DNA from: CAVTLG01 sp963735495
GTDB taxonomy: Bacteria > Chloroflexota > Ktedonobacteria > Ktedonobacterales > Ktedonobacteraceae
DNA: 64,000 bases
Reading direction: 5' to 3'
Assembly (NCBI GenBank): GCA_963735495.1
Contig: CAVTLG010000002.1
Location: 1,240,001 to 1,304,000 of the forward strand
A program made the position numbers and the translations under genes. This document shows positions 60,907 through 64,000 of the stretch, one piece after another (positions within the stretch are counted from its first letter, which is position 1; each line of letters opens with the position of its first letter). A model generated the notes under the pieces. The model was not told the origin of the DNA. It worked only from the letters and a program-made list of their open reading frames with translations, and did no database searches.

Positions 60907-61661
60907 AGGCCTTCTCCTGCATCGACTGGCCGCAGACTGCGAATGGTGCCATGCAATTGCATAAATTGTGCGGGTGTGAGTGCCTCTGTGCGCGCCAATA
61001 GCTCACGGACACGCTTGTCTCCTTGCCGTATCTGCGCTTTTTCCTCTTCGGTCAACGTCAGAATACGCAGTGCCAGTATCTCATCGATCTCCGTGCCATC
61101 AAAGAGCGCCCCCGGACTTTCGGGCGCAATCTGCGGATAGTCATACAGGATAATTGGTGAAGACAAGAGCACATCTGTCTCGCCCGCATCGCCCACCAGC
61201 ACCGGCCAGGTACGGAGATTTTGACATCCCTGCACCGCTGCTTGCCATGCCTCAGGAGGCTCCAGCAACGAAATGAAGGCACCCTGCTGGACCTGCATAA
61301 TGGTGTGGGTGGAGACGAACGATTGACATAATACTGCGTTATGTCGCTGGGCCAGATCCCCGGTTTCTGGTGTGGTGTTTTCGATGCGCACACACAGCTT
61401 GCAGCCGGTATCATCTACGCGCTCGGCTGAAAGGCGCACGGTACCCGAGATGGGATACTGCTCTCGCACAACCATATCTTCTGTGATGTGTTGAGCAGGA
61501 AATGTGATCTCCACGACGCGAGGATGGTCGAGCAGATCATGGAGAGCAACTCCTGTCATGCTGATTTCTCGCTCAATACCCTCCTCTGTTGTTGCTTGTG
61601 TGGTAGTACGCCGCAGCAAATGCAGAAACCTGACATGGATGTCCAGCGATAGAGCACAATG

Positions 61662-61961
61662 GGTCTCCATTCCTGCGGGGGAAACGTCGGGCAACGGGGT
61701 AGGGGCGTCACCTCGCGCTGTCTTTTACCCACATCTTTTCAGGTCATCAACGGCAAGCCAGATGACAGGCCGAACGAACTTTTACACGGTTCTAATGGAT
61801 GGCCTCGAACTCATCCTTGCAGGTGCTGCTAAGAAGCACCCGCAGACCTATCTACTAAAGATGTGGGTAAAAGACAGACCTCGCGTGCGCCCCGGTGGTG
61901 TATCATGGCTCCCGGGCGGTCGCCAGGACCCGCCCCTACCCGCCCATGCAGACGGAGAGCC
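61662..61961 (-). repeat. Family-1 palindromic repeat, copy f, inserted in a gene
   Basis: Read on the minus strand it starts GGCTCTCCGTCTGCATGGGC and ends GGAATGGAGACC, the edges of other copies. Without the inner 160-bp element and one ACCTCGCG it is about 132 bp. It interrupts the gene 60903-62168. Confidence 0.82.
61718..61877. mobile_element. 160-bp MITE related to the IS at 12050-13606
   Basis: Perfect 21-bp inverted ends (61718-61738, 61857-61877) start CTGTCTTTTACCCACA, the same 16 bases as the IS ends. It is flanked by ACCTCGCG on both sides (61710-61717 and 61878-61885), the same target as the IS. The 118-bp middle has no gene and no obvious similarity to the transposase gene. It is a likely non-autonomous partner of the IS. 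Confidence 0.92.
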
Positions 61962-62164
61962 AGCGTTATCGCTATGTTCGGTTAGCAGGCATTCTGTTTG
62001 CATAAACCAGGGATCGTTACTCTCATTGGCAATGCTGTACTCGTGTGGGTAGACGACTCCGATGGTCCAGCGCTGGCGATTTTTGAGCGCCGATGCCCGG
62101 TATGGATAGAGCAAATAGCCCTCGTAGAGCACGGCATCGGCAATCTCCTTCACTCGCTCGATCC

Positions 62165-62818
62165 TCATGTGCGCACCTCCTGCCCGGCGCTCTGCAAGAG
62201 CTGCGCCATCACGTCCTCCCAGGTGGGTAGACCATGCGTGGCCTTGTAGCGATACAGGCGATCAAAGACATCTTTGTGCAGGCGAATATAGGTGCTGTTC
62301 GGATAGTACCGCGCCATCATGTCCTGCCAGAGCGTGACCGGGAAAAGATAGGTAGCTTCCTTCGACCAGGGAATTTGCTCAACCTGCAAGTTGCCTTCCG
62401 CGTTCTCGTAGAAGATGGAACCACTGAACAGAAAGATGAGCGGGATATCGCCATCTCCCAACGCGCTGAAGTACTTTGTCCCCACAACCTCGAAGTCGTA
62501 GGTGCAAGCTATCGGCATATCGACGATGATGCTGCCTGCGAACAGTGGAACAAGCGTGTGAGCATGAGTCCACAGCAGAGGACGTAGCGTTTCACTCCAG
62601 CGTTTTGGCTCCCCAAAAACCTCCAGGAGCTGTGCCTGCGCTTCGGCACTATAACGACGGCGTGTGACCGCGAGTTGAATCTGTGTGTGCAGGATCACGC
62701 TATGAATGCGCTCCTGCTTATCTGTATTGGCAATGCGTAGTTTGAAGGTCAGCATAGGGACTGCGGCAAAGGCCGGAACCTCAACACCAACAATCTCAAA
62801 GCTCAGGTCAGGCATCAT
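62165..62818 (-). CDS. DUF6084-like hydrogenase-operon protein
   Basis: A 217-residue protein with PDLSFEIVGVEVPAFAAVPMLTFKLRI, HSVILHTQIQLAVTRRRYS, LLWTHAHTLVPLF, IACTYDFEVVGTKYFSAL, DIPLIFLFSGSIFYE and IPWSKEATYLFPVTLWQDMM. This matches, by memory, DUF6084 proteins of actinobacterial hydrogenase operons. The beta-rich fold has no evident catalytic residues. Its stop overlaps the ATG of the next gene, and its start overlaps the DUF5947 gene by 11 bases, so it is firmly inside the operon. Probably an assembly factor; the function is unknown. Confidence 0.82.
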   Translation of the reverse strand: MMPDLSFEIVGVEVPAFAAVPMLTFKLRIANTDKQERIHSVILHTQIQLAVTRRRYSAEAQAQLLEVFGEPKRWSETLRPLLWTHAHTLVPLFAGSIIVDMPIACTYDFEVVGTKYFSALGDGDIPLIFLFSGSIFYENAEGNLQVEQIPWSKEATYLFPVTLWQDMMARYYPNSTYIRLHKDVFDRLYRYKATHGLPTWEDVMAQLLQSAGQEVRT

Positions 62819-63491
62819 GTGCTCCTCTCACCTGCCGCGACTTGGCGCGGATGTCCGCAAAAAATTGTGTTATGGCCTCTCTGCTCTCCACGCCACCACT
62901 CAGCCCTTTCCACGATATCCGCAGTAGCCCGACTAGCTGGTAACACGCGTCGATAGGCACGATGTAATGTTCGCGCATGTTCTGTACTCGATTGATCAGC
63001 AGCGCCTCGACATCAGGCTCCATTGTGCGCAAGAGTGGGTTCTGTTGTTGCAGCAGCTCCCAGCCGTCGAGGTCGAGCAGCGATTGCGTAGCTCCTGCGG
63101 GACTGGGATAAAAGGCCATGACGTGTTTTGATCCTGAACTGCGGAAGATGAAGGCCATATTGACCGGGATCTGTAGTTCGTCCCACTGCTGATCTGTCAT
63201 GTGAAACGCTGCTAGCGACAGGTGACGCCGTGATACCAGCTTATATTTCCCAGCACCAGCTCCCTCTTCACTGAAGAGGAGCGCGCACGCCTGGCACACA
63301 CAGACCAATGCCCGGTTGGTAAGGTCCAGCAGGTGGCGATGCTCTGTCGGAATAATCTCACTGCATAGCTCGCAGTGCTCTCTGCCTACCGGCGCACGTT
63401 CTGGCGCTGGCTTGTGAGCAAAACGCCGTAACGCGCCAATTGGGGCCGCCGCGCGATCACTATGCGCATCAGAAAAAAATGCTGCGGACAT
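62808..63491 (-). CDS. DUF5947-like hydrogenase-operon protein
   Basis: A 227-residue protein. It has a zinc-type Cys arrangement (REHCELCSEIIPTEHRHLLD... then CVCQACALLFSEE) and later LSLAAFHMTDQQWDELQIPVNMAFIF, KHVMAFYPSPAGATQSLLDLDGWELL, EPDVEALLINR and EHYIVPIDACYQLVGLLRISWKGL, as in DUF5947 proteins found next to group 1h-type hydrogenases. The DUF name is from memory. It starts the run of overlapping genes; the NifU-like gene upstream is separated by 66 bp containing a family-2 fragment. Probably a metal-binding assembly factor. Confidence 0.83.
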   Translation of the reverse strand: MSAAFFSDAHSDRAAAPIGALRRFAHKPAPERAPVGREHCELCSEIIPTEHRHLLDLTNRALVCVCQACALLFSEEGAGAGKYKLVSRRHLSLAAFHMTDQQWDELQIPVNMAFIFRSSGSKHVMAFYPSPAGATQSLLDLDGWELLQQQNPLLRTMEPDVEALLINRVQNMREHYIVPIDACYQLVGLLRISWKGLSGGVESREAITQFFADIRAKSRQVRGAHDA

Positions 63492-63535
63492 CTTGCATAC
63501 CTTTCATCCATATATATTCAGAATAAGCCCACCTC

Positions 63536-63570
63536 GGACAACCGCAAGGGCTTGTCCCTACGCGTCATCT
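63536..63570. repeat. Family-2 repeat fragment
   Basis: GGACAACCGCAAGGGCTTGT then CCCTACGCG, the core shared with 55687-55715 and 48891-48920. It overlaps the 3' end of the NifU-like gene. Confidence 0.7.
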
Positions 63571-64000
63571 GAATGCCACCCTACGCTGCGAACAGATTTC
63601 TTTCTCGGCATGAACGTCACTGGCGCGGCAACGCGTTCTGGTTGCGGCGGTGGATCAACGACCCCCTCAACTTCTAGTCCATCGAGATCTGGCGCGGCTT
63701 TGTAGATAGCCTCTTCCAGTGTCGATTTGAGGGTCAGCGTCGATGCAGAACAGCCATGACAACTGCCTTCCAGACGCAGGTGCGCTACGCCGTCAACAAT
63801 ACTGACAAACTGGACATTTCCTCCGTGCGCTTTGAGATACGGACGTGTTGCATCCAGCGCCTGTACGATACGCGTCTCGATGTCTACTGGATGCAGGTCG
63901 TGCAGTAAGAGCAATGCACTGATCAGGTCATCGTTGGCGAACGTCTGGAGCAGCGTATTGCCCGTTGTCTCTGTCTGTATGCTAAGTTCAAGCAAGCGTG
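63558..64000 (-). CDS. NifU-domain protein (5' end outside window)
   Basis: An open frame reaching the right edge; at least 147 residues are visible. The C-terminal NifU-like domain is clear: VQALDATRPYLKAHGGNVQFVSIVDGVAHLRLEGSCHGCSASTLTLKSTLEEAIYKAAPD, with the CHGC motif (CxxC) that holds an Fe-S cluster for transfer. About 30 further residues follow. A TTG at 63995 is in frame, but the frame continues past the edge, so the true start is beyond. In related operons this gene follows the hydrogenase small and large subunits. It could supply the Fe-S clusters of the small subunit. A family-2 fragment overlaps its last bases. Confidence 0.85.
   Translation of the reverse strand, partial: RLLELSIQTETTGNTLLQTFANDDLISALLLLHDLHPVDIETRIVQALDATRPYLKAHGGNVQFVSIVDGVAHLRLEGSCHGCSASTLTLKSTLEEAIYKAAPDLDGLEVEGVVDPPPQPERVAAPVTFMPRKKSVRSVGWHSDDA

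Larger units (their letters stand above)
60903..62168 (-). pseudogene. Hydrogenase-operon accessory gene split by a family-1 repeat carrying a MITE
   Basis: The N-terminal part starts at ATG 62168 (RIERVKEIADAVLYEGYLLY, PYRASALKNRQRWTIGVVYP, FMQTECLLTEHSDNA). The C-terminal part continues HCALSLDIHVRFLHLL and runs to 60903 (LSSPIILYDYPQIAPESPGA, EIDEILALRILTLTEEEKAQI). The 300 bp between (61662-61961) are a family-1 repeat that itself holds a 160-bp MITE. Joining the flanks exactly restores one open frame of about 320 residues, as seen in related operons. As it stands the two parts cannot be translated as one. The C-terminal part might still be made from ATG 61694 or ATG 61670. Its stop and its start overlap the neighbouring genes by ATGA. 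Confidence 0.8.

Noticed and set aside
61739..61856. Transposase fragment inside the 160-bp MITE
   Set aside because: Short open stretches exist, but none aligns by eye with the IS transposase; too short to support a coding remnant.

Overview
The window reads as the chromosome of a Ktedonobacteria-type Chloroflexota. This is inferred from the gene content, not from a marker gene: effector-associated-domain/caspase proteins, polysaccharide genes built on a monoderm plan (separate Wzz and BY-kinase), an R2lox oxidase, and a high-affinity-hydrogenase accessory operon of the kind shared with Actinobacteria. Base composition is intermediate, with AT-rich islands around 13.7-14.5, 38.0-38.5 and 43.2-48.2 kb. 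I see no rRNA, tRNA, CRISPR array or replication origin.

Layout. (1) 1-6972, minus strand: a chaperone/GTPase module made of a zinc-ribbon P-loop GTPase (runs off the left edge), a coiled-coil protein with a J-like N-terminus, a soluble Hsp70 and a second Hsp70 fused to an N-terminal membrane domain. (2) 7149-11969: an Lrp/AsnC regulator divergent from glutamate dehydrogenase, ATP-dependent PEP carboxykinase, an orphan winged-helix protein and a DUF2721-like gene broken by an in-frame TAA. (3) 12050-13606: a complete IS4/IS50-type insertion sequence sitting inside a short palindromic repeat. (4) 14157-42919: a large exopolysaccharide locus. It holds a Tat-exported PIG-L deacetylase with repeats, glycosyltransferases, an SGNH hydrolase, a Wzy-like polymerase, a BY-kinase, Wzz, a Wzx flippase, acyl- and acetyltransferases, a glycoside hydrolase, a sugar-phosphate transferase, nucleotide-sugar modifying enzymes and a deacetylase. 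(5) 43250-48193: an AT-rich island of EAD-like proteins around a caspase-type peptidase, which I take to be a conflict (defence/cell-death) module. (6) 48337-51078: a hotdog thioesterase, R2lox and a zinc alcohol dehydrogenase. (7) 51446-64000, minus strand: a [NiFe]-hydrogenase maturation operon read NifU-like > DUF5947 > DUF6084 > (split gene) > (frameshifted gene) > endopeptidase > 34-aa protein > hypA > hypB > hypF > hypC > SIS > hypC-like > SIS > hypD > hypE. The structural subunits are not here and probably lie just beyond the right edge.

The most unusual signals are between and inside genes. Two small mobile repeat families are scattered through the window. Family 1 is palindromic with GGCTCTCC-type ends; family 2 has GTAACTACTCAGGT-type ends. 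One family-1 copy splits a hydrogenase-associated gene, and its removal restores the reading frame. A family-2 copy with a clear 8-bp target duplication supplies the stop codon of hypD. The IS and a 160-bp non-autonomous relative with the same ends have both inserted into the same 8-bp site (ACCTCGCG) of two different family-1 copies. Two polysaccharide genes carry a conserved three-way-junction leader with compensatory changes, a candidate structured RNA. An array of GTAACTTT motifs with long hairpins lies upstream of the alcohol dehydrogenase gene.
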